From: Owenia fusiformis
Taxonomy: Eukaryota; Annelida; Polychaeta; Sabellida; Oweniidae
Length of the DNA stretch: 64,000 nt
Reading direction: 5' to 3'
Assembly: GCA_903813345.2 (NCBI GenBank)
Contig: CAIIXF020000001.1
Coordinates: 52,657,885-52,721,884, forward strand
Part shown: positions 23,211 through 36,366 of the stretch, in pieces
Layout: each line of letters opens with the position of its first letter
Numbering within the stretch: the first letter of the stretch is position 1
Program-made: the position numbers and the translations under genes
Notes under the pieces: model-generated
Databases searched by the model: none
What the model was told of the DNA's origin: nothing
What the model saw: only the letters and a program-made list of their open reading frames with translations

Positions 23211-24798
23211 ATTGAAATGGTACTCTATGTCCTTTTTCAGTATAGTTTCTGTCAACCACCTATATTTTCAACACAATTAGAATTTATGCAAGTAAGAAAT
23301 TAAAAAAATCATTCTTAGTAATAATTGATAAGTCCCCTGTAATGATTTTAGGGGAAATATAAGTTGTTATTACAACAGTACATGATAATCTACATAATGA
23401 GGTCATTGGCATTCTGCAATATACTGCATCATGACCTTCAGCTATCATCATAGATATTAGATGTTTACTTGGACAAATGATAAATAGAGAGAACTGTTTT
23501 TAGTCCTTGCAATACTGAGGTAGTTGAATAAGGTATGCTCCCAAGTCCATACACACAGGCATTTCAAGGACATATACGTCATCCTGAAATGTGGACTCAA
23601 GGTAAGATTGTGCATGTGCCTAGCCTCAAACCTAAAATGAAATTGATAAGTTTTGCCTGATATTAAAACTATTCTCTAGTCTGTCTATAATCAAGGTATA
23701 TTCATTTAAATTTCACATTATATATTGATTATATATTGAAGAAAGTTTCGGTATGATTAAATAAAGTAATAATACGCTTTATTTAGAGTAGTCATTTGTT
23801 TTGCACTGAAGTAATGGTTATATACATGTTACTGGGCCTCAGTGCAAGTAGAATATTGGTTGTGAGAACATTGACTGGTCATACATAACTAAACTACTAT
23901 CAGAAAGTAACTTTTCTTGAAAAACTAACTTTATCTACATGTTGATTTATATTCTTAGTTGGTATTGATAGACAATTCTGAACTGTAAGTGAAGGATCAA
24001 CATTAGACTATATATAAAAAACAGTTTGGCAGTTAATAAAGTTTTAACCACACTGACACTTTGCTGCAGACTGAGTTTTGAGGACACTAAGGTAAAAGTT
24101 TTAAAAGTATTTTTCGATTTGTATTACATTTTTTTCAGGAAATTCTAAATGAATATATGCTTAAGTAACTGAAAAAAGCAACAGTTTGATTACAATTATA
24201 GTGTGTATAATTACAGTAGTAGAAAGCAAATCTTGACAAAACAATTATAACAGAAAAACAGTAAATCTGTAAAGCAGTTAGATGTAAGTCTATCAGTATA
24301 TTAAACATGTGATGTAATTAAGGTATAAGGTATATTTTTCTATGTAACTTTGGTCCTTGGCACTTTGGCACTTTGGTCCTTTGATTGCTTATTTTAAGTT
24401 GTAGTTGACTTACAAAAATATTAATTTGGATTGTGAATGATATTACTGATGTCATTGATTGCTATGATTATTTATATCTATTTTTGTCAATTTAGTTGGT
24501 TATCATTTGAAATATGTGGATCGAAAGATATATCTCAGAATATATGTCAGCTACCATTTAAAACATCCGAAAAAAGGAGGTTCGTTTTTTGCAGACATTA
24601 CATTACAAAAGTACTGACTGACTTATTTATTGCCTGCTAGAAATTCCAACCTTGAAATGTTAACCTTGTGACATAGCGAGGATTTATCTGGGACATAGGG
24701 GAGCATGCATCACCCAGAGCCAATAGCCTAACTTGTAATCGGCAGACTGATGTAATCTTCAGACATTAACACAAACGCTCATGAGACGCCGCAATTTT
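23211..24798 (+). other. Intergenic region upstream of NR0B
   Basis: AT-rich, with no recognised repeat or exon. It would contain distal NR0B control sequence. An untranslated first exon cannot be located from sequence alone. Confidence 0.4.
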
Positions 24799-24812
24799 AT
24801 TGGTTAACCAAT
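24799..24812. promoter_or_regulatory. Palindromic double CCAAT box upstream of NR0B
   Basis: ATTGGTTAACCAAT is a perfect 14-bp palindrome holding CCAAT boxes on both strands, followed by CAGC to give the classical CCAATCAGC. It lies about 165 bp before the NR0B start codon, a fitting distance for a core promoter. No clear TATA box is seen. Function is inferred. Confidence 0.4.
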
Positions 24813-24977
24813 CAGCGCATCCGAATGCGCTTTGATAACATGTTTTAATTTATTCAGAAAGTAGTTCAGCTGGATTATATGATCGAGAGTTGAGACTCAA
24901 TATTTTGGAAGCAATTCTACATCTGATCTTTATTGATACAGTTTATTACTATATTCCAGGTGAAGTATCAAGGTATC

Positions 24978-26391
24978 ATGGCCTTGTTACTTTTATGTAA
25001 GGATTCGGCAGACATTCGTCAACAATTGGCACCAACCAAGGGAAAACAAGATTCTTGCGATTGCGGTTGTAGCGAGGGGCCACCTATTCTGCAGACACTA
25101 TTGCAGCCTGGTGCTTCATTCTCTTCATCATGTACCAAATCATCAGAGGTACCACATCAGCAAAACAATACAAGTAAATTGTTTAATATTCTTCAAGGAC
25201 GATCCAATGAATATTCTGGATATAACAAAAATGAGGAATCACATTTTGGACCATACCCGCGACAGCGAAAAAATATGAATGAAATTATGTACGACATGGC
25301 AAATGGACAACAATTGAAACTATATGATCAGCAGATACATCATAACGCAAAGGTCAATGCCATGCATTCTCCGCAACCATATGACAAATTCCATCTACCA
25401 AATTCAAGAATATCACACTCGCTTTTAGCTTCAACTCCCTATGTTGTTCCAAGGACATTCACTAAAACACCACAAACAGCTCAAACTAACATTGGATCTC
25501 CTCAATATATGGCATCTCCACGGACATACAACATGCTTCAGCTTACTCAAGAGCAGCAGTTATCAAATAGAGTAAAGATAAATGATAATCCTCTTCCTCC
25601 ATATAACATTTGCTCACCAGGAATCATCGAGCTCAAAGGGTCCCCCAGTCACACCCCATCCCCGATGCGCTTGAGCCCAGACACACGATCTAGTCCTTCA
25701 ATCAGTGATGACTACCAGCGGAGGTTAGAAAGTCCTGCATTGTCAACGTCCTCCCTGAGTAGCTTTAGTCACCACAAAGATATGTCCAGTGATACCCATT
25801 CTAATATCTCATCAACCCCAGAGAGTCTGGACTCTCAGGAGGAACCTATGGACTTATCTACTCGCAAAGTCATGTCTGATATAGGACTGAAAAATGATGA
25901 TTCCTTATTGAGGGTATTACTCTGTCGGAAAGGGTTAAATGTTAGGAGACTGTCAACCACGAGTGAAGAATCTCAGTCTAAGATCTCACCTGATGAACAA
26001 ATGTCCCCAAATTCACCTGTCACACTTGCCAAAAAGAACTTGCTACCTATTGGAGCTCGTGTCTCGGACTGGTTGGTGAAAATCATCCAGTTTGCCATTT
26101 CAGTGCCAGAGTTCTCCACTTTGACTCACAATGACAAAGTTGTACTTATTCTAAATTGCTGGGAAAAGTTAATGCTTCTTTTCATGGCAGAGAACAATTT
26201 CCATTTTGTGGTGACCCCTAAACATCAAGAAAGTTCCGGAGAGCGTATAAGGGAAGATTTTCTCCCTGCTCCAGAGGTTCCTACAGTGAGGTCATCTGAA
26301 GCCATACAGGCCTTCATTGGCAAGTGTTACAACATGAATTTAGACAATGAAGAATTTAACCTACTCCGTAAGAAGACTTTATTTAATGAAG
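24978..26391 (+). CDS. NR0B: NR0B exon with N-terminal domain and first part of LBD
   Basis: 1414 nt ending one base into a glycine codon; donor gtaagt. ATG at 24978 is chosen because it is the first ATG of the open frame. The frame runs further up only through a TTG and across a perfect acceptor-like ttccag (24954-24959). An upstream untranslated exon spliced at 24960 is therefore possible. Confidence 0.87.
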
Positions 26392-29300
26392 GTAAGTAAA
26401 TATCACTTCAGAATCTTTTATCACAAATATCTGAAACTGGGCTTTGTTCAGTTTACAGATACCTGCTCTATTATGGCATATAAATGTGAACAGATACCCT
26501 ACCGTTTATATTTTTGCATCTGCTTCCCTTTCCCACTTCCTCAACTCATAATTCTTAGCGCTTACTTTTGTGTGAAGTATACCTAACAGCACTTTTTTAT
26601 GGTGGTTGGCATTCTGCATTTGTAACAAATGGCAGGTGATGACTATTTACATATTAATGCCTTGTTTCTTGTACATGTATTATTTTTTCTAATTGAGGGC
26701 AGAATCAGATCTATAGGAGGTGATGAATTTGCAAGCGAAATGTACAATTGACCTATCAATCTATTCCTTACAATCTCAAATACGATATCCACTAAAAGGT
26801 CCGTGACATGCTATAAATTGATGAAGTTATAGAGGATTCAAAGTTCAAAAATTGGTGAAAAATATTTAAATTTTCCCAAATAATATAAAGGATATTCCAT
26901 TATTATCGAAAAATAAAACATTATTTTAAAAGATCTTTAGTTTCTAGAAAAAGACATGACAAGGAATGATATGAGCCAAAATAGAGTGTTGATTTTCCAC
27001 CATTTTTTATGGATAATAACTGACAGTTTTTGATGTAAATCTGGAAAAGGCTAGGCCTTAATATATTTTAAGTCTACCTTGAAGGAGGTGATTTCTTATT
27101 TAAAGGATAAAGTGAATAGTGTTCGGTTTAAATATTGAACACTTACTACTAGACTACCCATTACTGTGATGTAAAGTCAGTAACATTTCACATTAATGTC
27201 CTTGGTCTGGCCAAAATTTAAGTGTCTTAGTGCAGGTGGGGAAATATACTTGTACTTAATATTTGAGTTCAATAAACTGGGTAGCAATCACATGTTTGTC
27301 ACAAGGGCAGAGTTGTTTTGACCAAATGCTACCCTTGAAGCTGTTATATTATCTAATCATACATTATTATATGACCAATAGGTGAGTATCTAGGTACATG
27401 TGCTCTGATTGGTCTCATATTACATGATATTGGTTTATTTCTGGGTATGTACTCTTTACTTTTGGTCATGTGCCAATAATCCTTTATATAAACCATTAAT
27501 CTGATACCAATAAATGTATAGACATCACAAAACTTCATTGGTCAATTTTTGGGGAAAATACCAATTATGGACCATGGTCTGTATTTGTATCACTTTTCAA
27601 ATGAATAAGTTTTAATATTCAGTTTTAAAGATGTTCTTGCTAATAGGCCCATGGGTGATTATTAGAAAGAGGAGTAGAGGCACTTCAAAAAGAAAAATTC
27701 TGTGCAGGTGGTGAAGTCAAGTAAATATGCATCGATAAATCATTAGCATTTGCTAATATTTGGTTAAGAAGTTCTAATTCTCAACCTTTAAAACTAAAGT
27801 ACATTACTATAATTGAACTCATTTAGACAAACAACTAGAAAGCTCATAATTAAAAAAAAACTTCACTCAAAAGAAAACGCATTGTTTTAATAAAAATCAC
27901 TGTACTGTATATATGTATATGGCCAGAAAGTACTCATGGTGAATGACTGTCAAAAATCACTTGCCATACTAAACCTGGTCCTCTCTTATTTTTACTTCAA
28001 TTTTGTAGAGTACTTTGAAAGTCATGAACATTTTTAGTTGGATTTTTCATTCATTTGTTGGGTTTCCCAGAAATTTGTTTACATCTCCATCCGATTCATT
28101 AAGTATACCAAAAAGTTTAATCCTGGATTTCTAAAGTTTAATTTGTTCATTTTCATGTTTTGTAAGACTGATAAGGGTGGTAAGATAATACTTTTGACAT
28201 GAGGTGCTTTTTGTCACACCAATGGTGTTGTACCTCACAACAATCACCCTTAAAGCACTAAAAATAATTTTGAAAATGTTTGCCTTTCAAATGAAAATCT
28301 TGATCTCACTTAAATCTTTGCCTTGATCATATGAAAAACCCACTTTACCCTTCATATACCAGTTGATCATATCCTTTCCATTTGCTCAACTTTGCTTCCA
28401 ATGGTACTGGATGTATGGAATTATTTCTAAGGGTGAGAGTACCTGTCTGTATATTTTAGGGTTGTTTTTTGTATGAAGACCTAGGACTTCGACTGGCTAG
28501 TTTTTAGGCTTCCTGAATAAATGTTAGTACTAAGGTAGCCATTTTTGGCCATTTTGGTAGTCTTTTTTACAGGTTTTAAGCACAATCGTCTGGTAGATTA
28601 ATCTGAAATTTAGGGTTGTACCTTGGTATAATGTTTAGAACTGCTTCATTTTTGGTCATTTTGGGTGAATGTAAAGACTTTTTGTCCCAAAAACCATGTT
28701 ACGCTATACTGTTCACTCTGTGTCTTGTTTTTTATTATTGCTCTTTGAAAATAATGATTTTTTTTAGTTTGGTAAGTTTTTTCTAATATGTGGCTAATTA
28801 TATACCAAAGTGCCACAAAAAGACATTAAATGCCATTATTGGGTATAATTCATCAAAGTCATAATCAATATAAAGTAAATTTACCAAGTTTTCAAAAGTA
28901 TCAAATTTATATTAGCAAAATCTGAGCACTTTGCTCGTTATGTTACAGAATTATGTTTCTGTTAACAATAAATGGTTTACTGGGAATTTATGAAATAATG
29001 AATGATTTAATCCATCCTTAAATTTGCACATGTTTGTTCTCTCTAGATTCATTATTACAAAAAAGCCTTGACTCAGTTCTGCAAACTGCATTAGAATTGT
29101 AAATGTAGTGTCTATGGCCTTGAATGGTATCAGTAGAAGATTAACTGTCCAATCAGAGAATGTGCTAATATTATCCACCTATAAGATCAAGGCAATGTTT
29201 TTTATGTTAATTCATTGGTTATTGCATATGTGATGCTCCCTGTAAAATTGTAGGCTAAACACACGCCAGGCTAGCCTAGATTGATCATGGCAACCTTGAA

Positions 29301-31436
29301 GTTAGGTCACCTTAAGCTCCTTAATACTTCCTTAATCATTGTCAGTGCCATTTGTTTGTATCCTGACTGGCTTTGCAATAATTTTATTTTATTTTTCATT
29401 ATATCAAAAAGATTGTTACACAAAAGGTCTTCAAGTTCTTTTCATCATTTTTTACATTTTGTACTCCCAATACCTTTTGAGATAAATGAGATTTTTTGGG
29501 CAAGCATGTGTGGGTAACAATACACTTATATTCTTGACTTATTTATACTTAACACTCTTACTGATGCGATATAATAGAAAAATAGACATAAAGACTAATA
29601 ATAGATTTTTACGAAGAATTCAGTGCACATTGTATCGACCGAAAACATGTGAATATTGACTTGTGCAGTTACATCATGCTATTTTTATTGATCTATCTTA
29701 ACATTTCTTGAAGTCCAGCACGTGCCTTTGCAAGTACTAATCGAATGTACAACCTTCTATGTTTCGTAAGTCTCAGTTATTATTGATAGCCATTAAACTA
29801 GAGATAAAGGAGAGGTGCACTTTAAGAGAAGGCAGTCTTCTGCACGTGTCCTTAGCAGGGCATGCTGGTTAATATTTTAGGCCTCATATTTACCACAAAT
29901 ATCTGATTAGTGATATTAGTGGTTACGTAGTACAGTGGAGTTTTAACGGACATCATTAAATAAACTAGTGTATGTTTAGTAACATTTTATTCAATAATTT
30001 CAACCTCTGCCTGCTTTCAGGCATTTTTGTAAAAATTGCAAAAAATCTGCAAACTCAGACTTAAAAAGCTCTTCAATTTAAAGCACCTTGACAATTTGTA
30101 CTTGTAATTTGCTTGGTCCAAGGACATTTCACTTTTTCAGTAGCAGCAGAATAAACTAGTGAAGGATGTGAAGGATGGAGGTATATGTCCTGTACTAGTT
30201 GTTGCCTACTTATTTGATTGAATTTTTAGTAGATTAATTGAACGCATACATTACTCATAATTCTTAATTGGATATTTAATGGGATTTTTTAGATTGGTAT
30301 ATATTGCATCAGTCAAACAATATACAAATATAGTGGAGTTAATTGCTTTTTTATGTGGATGGAATGTCAAGTATAATTACTTTAAAAGTAGGTTAAAGAG
30401 AGAAGTTTTATATTCAGATGTTTATTCAGTGTTAAAAGCTACAAAGTTTATTACATGCAAGAGGAATATTTAAGGCTTTCATTTCAGTTTAGAGGTTAAA
30501 CAGACAGCAGGGGAAATCTACGTCACTATTAACTAGATGTTACTGAAGGTTGTTGCCATTGCATTTTCAACGAAGAGCCTATAGTAAACATGTTTTTTCT
30601 CTGAATGGACGTTAACCTTTTCATCCAGTTTTCAGAATTAAAGGTTGTTTATAAAAACCAGTGGGCGTCAACTGGTATCTTTGGATGTGTGGGTGGAATA
30701 ATTATTAATTGTTTTTGTTGTTTTTCAGTAAATTTGACTGTTCCATGAAATAAAGAGTCTGTTTCTATGAGTTAGATATTTTATTTAAAACTTCTTGAAC
30801 AAAATTATAGAAAATGAAATTTATATTAATTTGATTAGTGTTTTAAGTCACTACCCCCTCAATTTTATGTCATCACCACAAAGTGGTCACATATTGTTAT
30901 AATCACTGTTTTTGTGATTGACATTGGCATCTGTAACAATTGTTACACTTTTCCATGTCGATGCCTTGTTATATAAGCAATAATTATATGTTAATCAATA
31001 AGACAAGATATTCAAAACAATTAATTTGTGAATTGTCATCTACACGAGTATGAAAGTACATTACTTCTCTTCAATACTGAATTCCCTACTGTGATACAAT
31101 TTATAAATATGCATTCGAAATGAATAACCCTGCATCCAAAAAAAGAAATATTCCACAAATCTAATGTATTATTTATGTGTACTTTCAGGTGCCTCTGGTC
31201 TAGAGGAGCCCAAGTTGGTGGAGACTTTGGGTGGGTGTGCTCAAACCCGTCTACAGCAGCACATCTCAGCAACATTCCAACAGCACAATGACAAAATGAG
31301 ATACTCTAAAATCCTCATGTGTTTACCATTGTTATATGGGATCAATGGAAAGATGCTTGAAAACCTGTTTTGTAAGCACATTACTGGAGATATGGACATG
31401 GACGTTTTGTTAAAGGAGATGTTGCAGAAACTTTGA
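24978..31436 (+). CDS. NR0B: NR0B-family (DAX1/SHP-like) orphan nuclear receptor lacking a DNA-binding domain
   Basis: Two exons (24978-26391 and 31189-31436) give 553 codons plus TGA. Residues about 355-553 form a nuclear-receptor ligand-binding domain: helix 3-5 signature around FSTLTHNDKVVLILNCWEKL, then KKTLFNEG, and a C-terminal FCKHITGDMDM closely matching SHP FFRPIIGDVDI. The AF-2 core LLKEML (hydrophobic pair, Glu, hydrophobic pair) is present. There is no C4 zinc-finger pair, as in NR0B proteins, which act as corepressors by docking on other receptors. The N-terminal half (about 350 residues, Ser/Pro/Gln-rich) has LXXLL boxes LQTLL (38-42) and LRVLL (311-315), a related LFNIL (68-72), and PMDLS (290-294), a CtBP-binding motif. 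SEGPPILQTLL resembles SHP ASRPAILYALL. The single intron splits the glycine codon after KKTLFNE, where DAX1 and SHP are also interrupted as I recall. NR0B identity is strong; DAX1 versus SHP cannot be assigned and may predate that split. Confidence 0.88.
26392..31188 (+). other. NR0B: NR0B intron
   Basis: 4.8 kb. Holds copies of the CAGGTGGTGAC motif family near 26596-26680 and 30860-30975 and a diverged 161-bp-family copy at about 28430-28740. No other exon was recognised. Confidence 0.6.
28430..28740 (+). repeat. Diverged copy of the 161-bp repeat element in the NR0B intron
   Basis: Landmarks include AAGGTAGCCATTTTTGGCCA, CAGGTTTTAAGCACAATCGT and ACTGTTCACTCTGTGTCTTG, the last resembling the sequence just past the intact copy (GTTCACGTCTGTGCCTTG). 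Confidence 0.5.
31189..31436 (+). CDS. NR0B: NR0B terminal coding exon with end of LBD and AF-2
   Basis: 248 nt; acceptor actttcag, stop TGA at 31434-31436. Encodes from ASGLEEPKLVETLGG to LLKEMLQKL. AATAAA at 31726-31731 is the probable poly(A) signal, about 290 bp past the stop. Confidence 0.88.
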
Positions 31437-31725
31437 CGATTCAACAATTTTTTCTGCTCTGGAAAATTAGCCATATTGTGATTTTGACACTAAAACGGGG
31501 CAGAATGTTATTTACCGGTGAACACATATATTGTATATATATGTTTGTCTATGATTCCAGGTGGTTTTTGTAAGTGTAGTATGGTGTTACAGATGGATTG
31601 ATCTAGTAGTGTATGTAATGTTAATATTTTCACATCAATTTGGTGAATAGTACTCATGTGCTTTAAGATCCCCTATCTACAAAATCTCCTGGCTTTGAGT
31701 ATTTTGTATGAAACTGATAAGATTC

Positions 31726-31731
31726 AATAAA
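31726..31731 (+). terminator. Candidate poly(A) signal of NR0B
   Basis: AATAAA in an AT-rich stretch 290 bp after the NR0B stop. A second AATAAA follows about 25 bp later. Confidence 0.45.
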
Positions 31732-31827
31732 TTGTAATTAACTACAAGTCAAAAATAAATTTAGTGTCAGATGTACAAATGATATGTACGAGGAATATTT
31801 TTAGTGTTCAATATTTATATTCATAGT

Positions 31828-32170
31828 ACAATAACATCATTTCAAAGGGCAATATAGTGAAATATTGGACCAATGCCCGAATCCCCAAAGTCCAATATTT
31901 CACTATTTTTCCCGCATAAATGACGTTATTAGTATTATTACCACCGTTTATGCCCAGGGCTGAAATAGCGAGAACGGACTACCACTGAATGAAAATTATA
32001 TGCACTGACTGAACGATATCTCATTTCCCGGGAAACATTGCTGGGCTGATAATATCATTATTGGCCCGCCACTATGCCGTCACAATTTGCTCAGTCAATA
32101 TAGTAAAATAAAAGCCTTCTAAACTAGCACTAATACCCCTAGAACAGGCCCGGCAAGGTGGTAATAATAT
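31828..32170. mobile_element. MITE with central hairpin, copy 2
   Basis: Same layout as 22540-22870 (GTACAATAACATCATTTC ... ATATTGGACC ... GGTGGTAATAAT), with a more mutated hairpin. It lies 100 bp past the NR0B poly(A) signal. Confidence 0.65.
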
Positions 32171-33923
32171 GTATTATTAGATGAATTGGTGGAAATGAAA
32201 ATTATTAACCTACTACGCTCGATTTGTTTTCAAATTATGTAATGAATCGGTGTAAGAAAAAGTATATTGTATGTCTTAACTATTAATTATGTGCGCTTAT
32301 AAAATAGTATTTTACAGCTCAACCAAGCAGGGAGCAATTAAGGAAAACTTTGTGATGTTGAGATTTCTTTAAGTCCATTGTGCTATTAACTTTTCAGTTA
32401 ATGACCCCTAGTTTGATAAAGATTTTAAAGGCTCAACTTAAGTTAATGATACAGTATGTCACTAATAATGGTGTATATATCTAATACACTGCATGATTGA
32501 TAATCACTGATTCATTATTTTTAAGTTACCAGTTAACACCCATTTTATTGAATGATATATGGTAGTAGTATGTGAACCTGTGATAGGTTGCTCATAAGCT
32601 AAATATTGTGGGAATTACATTGCCTACCTATGTGTTCATGACATTAGTTTACAAGCACATGTATGAGTGTAAAAAGTCTACTGGACCTACCTTAATCTAA
32701 GTGAGAATAAAGACAAGAGCCATGAACTTATGAAGAAATTTGTTTCAGAATCATCATTCCTCGACAAGCTTAATATATATATATATATTATATACATAAT
32801 ATAAGATGCCTTGATTTTTTTGTAAATCATGATGTAAAGTATTACATATAATTGAACCATAATGGTTTTACTGTATCGTTATTAACAGATGGTGAATGTA
32901 GGATCTCTTTTAGTAAGCAATAGTATTTTCCTAACACTTAGAAGTATGTGAATTGTTTGTGATGTTTGTTGAGTACAGACAGTTTTTGTAAGGTATTGTG
33001 TATTTATTGTTGTATTGTTATTATAAGGTATTATTATCCCAACAAACATATTTGTTAGGGATATTTTGACATTCTTAACTGAGCTTATCATGCAGCAATC
33101 CCATATTAACAAACACTCTCAAAGGATATGCCATCCTCTTAGGTCTGTTTGTACATCAGTTTGTCCATCTAAACTATATGTTAATTATGGTGGGTGTGCA
33201 GTTTTGCTCATAATTTTGAAGGGACGAAACAAGTGAAATTGTTATTGCAAGATGTACTTTCTGTATCAATTAAAGCAATGGGATTGCAATTTTTCTCATT
33301 TAATGATCTTACTATTTAATTAAGGGGTTGGAGAAATAGTCAAGAATTAAAGATATTTTTCTGGCCAGAATACTTGTATTTCCTGAATTCTCTATGTCAG
33401 GTAACTATCATTTTTGTAATGTGAGATATCTTACACTTTGCCTTATATAATCAGTACATTATATTGTCGGAACCTAAATTTATAATCAGTACAAAATATT
33501 AAGACTAATTGTTTAAATCTTAAATTATAATCCTGAATGTTTGTTGGGAATTGCTTTTCTGTGAAGTTACTGTTAACTAGTTTGAAATGTATTAAATTAG
33601 TATTCTATGTTTTGAACACACTTTATATTAACTAAAAAATATTATTTCTAACATGAAATAAAGAAGAAAAAAATTAAAATAACATTTTTTGTTGTTTGAT
33701 GATGTGTTTTAGACTCAGAGAAAATAGTCTTGTTTTTGGTGACAAAAAATTGGAGGAGTAGATCAATCTGGTCCCATTTGAAGTGGTACATTATTTAAAG
33801 AAGTACATATTACTTGTGCTGCATAAAGTTTTGCTATTTCATCTTTTTAGAAAGAAAATGACATGCACTTTACAATAGGAGAAAAAGTGTCCAAAGTATG
33901 AAACTTTCCATATACACACTATC
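32171..33923 (+). other. Intergenic, nothing recognised
   Basis: AT-rich, with an (AT)n run at about 32773-32788. No credible gene. Confidence 0.45.
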
Positions 33924-34125
33924 ATTCTGATACTCATAGCATCAAGTTTCTGTTTCACCTGAAACAGGCACAGTTACACAAGTTTTATAACCCCAATAAG
34001 ATGAAATATGAGCTGGGATGAAAGATCTCAAAAATCCTCAATTTTGGGCTCCTGGATCACCAAATCAAGCTCATTATATCATGGCATCTCGGGGCTGAGA
34101 AGATTTGAGATGTCATGGTTTATCA
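33924..34125 (+). repeat. Dispersed repeat, copy 1
   Basis: Shares GATGAAATATGAGCTGGGAT, GAAAGATCTCAAAAATCCTC and GAGATGTCATGGTTTATCAT in the same order with 57700-58058, which lies in a TRAPPC11 intron. Confidence 0.75.
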
Positions 34126-34591
34126 TGATTGATGACACACTATAGATAAAATGAAACTTAAAACACATTGAAGCTCTTGTTTTAAGACCTTGCTGGAAAG
34201 TGAGAAAGCATTTAAACACATTTGCCATGATAATGGTCAAACATAACCATACTTGAAAGAAATGAAGCCAATGCTTCCCCAGTGCAAGTTAATATACCGT
34301 CAGCTGATCATAATAATGTTATCCAAACAATATGAAGTTGAAAATAAACACTGAGAAAGAGAATTACATTTATGTCAAAAATTTGCTTCATTGTATAGCC
34401 TTATAATGTTATATGAATAGTATTTGATTGCCATCAACAAAATGTGAGTTTGTTCACTGCTGGCATACAGTGGGTTCTATAAATAAAGTTTTTATTCTGC
34501 CATCTATTATTACAAGAATGGGTTATTTGCTTCATACCTGACCTCAGACATTCCCTGGGGCCTGCCGACGAGATAACTAGCACTTTACACT

Positions 34592-34605
34592 GGGGGGGGG
34601 GGGGG
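34592..34605 (+). repeat. Run of 14 G
   Basis: Uninterrupted G tract at the left side of a G/C-rich repeat that ends GATCCGCCCCTG at 34785. The complement, CAGGGGCGGATC, is a familiar hAT-MITE end, so 34592-34785 is probably a fragment of such an element. Confidence 0.6.
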
Positions 34606-34785
34606 AGCTGGGGGCCTTCTGGTCATTACTGGGCCTTGAAAGGCCTTATTTTTTAATTTCAGGCCAAATTTTGAAGAAAATGGGCCTCAAAATTTAGGCC
34701 CATTTTTGGTTTTAGGGGCCCAAAGCTTTTTTCTCTGACCTGAAATTTGGGCCCCGCCCTTGTTGCTTTCCCAGATCCGCCCCTG

Positions 34786-36193
34786 CTTTAGGTACTTGGG
34801 GTTATGCTAAAGTTCGTTTAGAAAAAAAATATGCGATGTGTTGATAATACATACCAAACACTTGATGACCAGATCAAAAATATATTGTTTTGTAGCCTAT
34901 TAAAATTTAATGGTTACCATAGTCAAATTGTCCTTTTTGCTCAGACCAGCTGGCAGCAAATACTGGGATTTAGTTTAGACTGCTAAGAGTTATATGAGGG
35001 GCCCACCTTAATTCAATAACAATAACATTGCAGTTTTTTGGCTTATTCTTGAAAGCATTATGCAAATTTATTATCAAATATAGATATTATATGACGAATC
35101 GATTGCAATATGATAGAATGTTTATTATGCCCTAGTTAGGGTTCATTTTGTATATCAATGTAAAACAATTTCGGGAATCCACTAAGAGCTGGTAGGTTTC
35201 TCTAAATATAGAGTTGTTTTACGGAAATGACGTCACATAACATTGGATTTCCACAAGAGCGGGCTACGAGTATTACGTCATCAATATATGTTGGATGATA
35301 TGGAGACATTTATTGTGACATTTGTTTTAGGGATTCCTGACAACAGCCAAACACATTCACTTTTCATTTATTACATTTAGTTAATGAAAAGGAATCAAAT
35401 TGATGGTATCCCCAAAAAGTCGTTTTTTAGCGTTTTCTCAGACGTTTTCTAAGGCCTAGATAGTTATATACATCCTTTAAACCTAATGGATTTTGAAAAA
35501 AGTCTGTTCAAGGAAATATAAACCCTCAGACTTAAAAGGTTATTGATAAACATCACAATCAAAACTTTTTATTTATTTGTCATATGAAGAGAGTACTTCT
35601 TATCATTAGGTTTTTGTATCATGGATACTGTCAAAACCCCGGGAATTTTACAATAGGGTTAAATCACAAAGTGTTTCGTTCAGTGATGCTAGAGCTCTTC
35701 AAATCTAGAAACAAGTAAATTGCCCAAAAAAATCCTCCTAATATTCGCCAGGGTTTTTGTAAAATACACCCATTAAACATTGTGTGATCAATGTATGCAG
35801 CGTGGAATGCTCTGGTCGAGTACATTTAGGACGTAAAATATTTCATCGCGGTAAGTAAGATAAAGAAACAATGCCAATAACTTGTGCTAAATACTGTAGA
35901 TTTCTATTTTTAGTAAAATTTTTAACCCCAGTGAGTCTTACTGAGTACTCTACCGAGCTGACAGAAGTCGCTTTTGAGCCAGCTGTGTTCAGTAACCCCA
36001 GTCCCAAGTACAGTGCATGAAATTAGGATTTTTTCAACCTAGACAGGAAATTAAAATTTTTCAGATGCTGTCCGATAGTCTAGTCGAAAAATCCATTTAT
36101 TTTCTCATTCTTAAGTTTTTCGCCCATATATAATTAATTTGGTAGATCTATATGACTTATCTACACCCCCTTCCTTTCGTCAGAGACCTGAGT
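34786..36193 (+). other. Intergenic, no gene; isolated CRE-like site
   Basis: Contains TGACGTCA (35228-35235) and TTACGTCAT nearby (about 35274). The rest shows no recognised feature. Confidence 0.35.
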
Positions 36194-36366
36194 CAGGGGT
36201 TTCACTAGAATTTCTCACAACAGGCTAAATAAAAGAAAATAACAGGAAAAATTTATGGTATCATAAATTTAACATGGAAAAGTTGAAAAATCCCTGAAAA
36301 CAACAGGCGATTTTGTGAAAACAACAGGTGAAAATTGCCTCTTGCCTGCTGCTAATGAAAACCCTG
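36194..36366. mobile_element. Small CAGGG-type MITE with 5-bp flanking repeats
   Basis: Ends CAGGGGTTTCACTAG and CTAATGAAAACCCTG, inverted with two mismatches. TGAGT flanks both sides (36189-36193 and 36367-36371). 173 bp with repeated AACAACAGG motifs. Confidence 0.7.

Noticed and set aside
24933-24977. Upstream extension of the NR0B frame starting at TTG
   Set aside because: TTG is not a normal eukaryotic start, and an acceptor-like ttccag at 24954-24959 suggests this is intron or leader.
30279-30473. 64-residue frame MGFFRLVYIASVKQY...
   Set aside because: Lies in the NR0B intron, AT-driven composition, no recognised domain or splice context.
35228-35235. Perfect CRE (TGACGTCA)
   Set aside because: A single 8-bp site 2.7 kb from the nearest start codon; not enough to call a control element.
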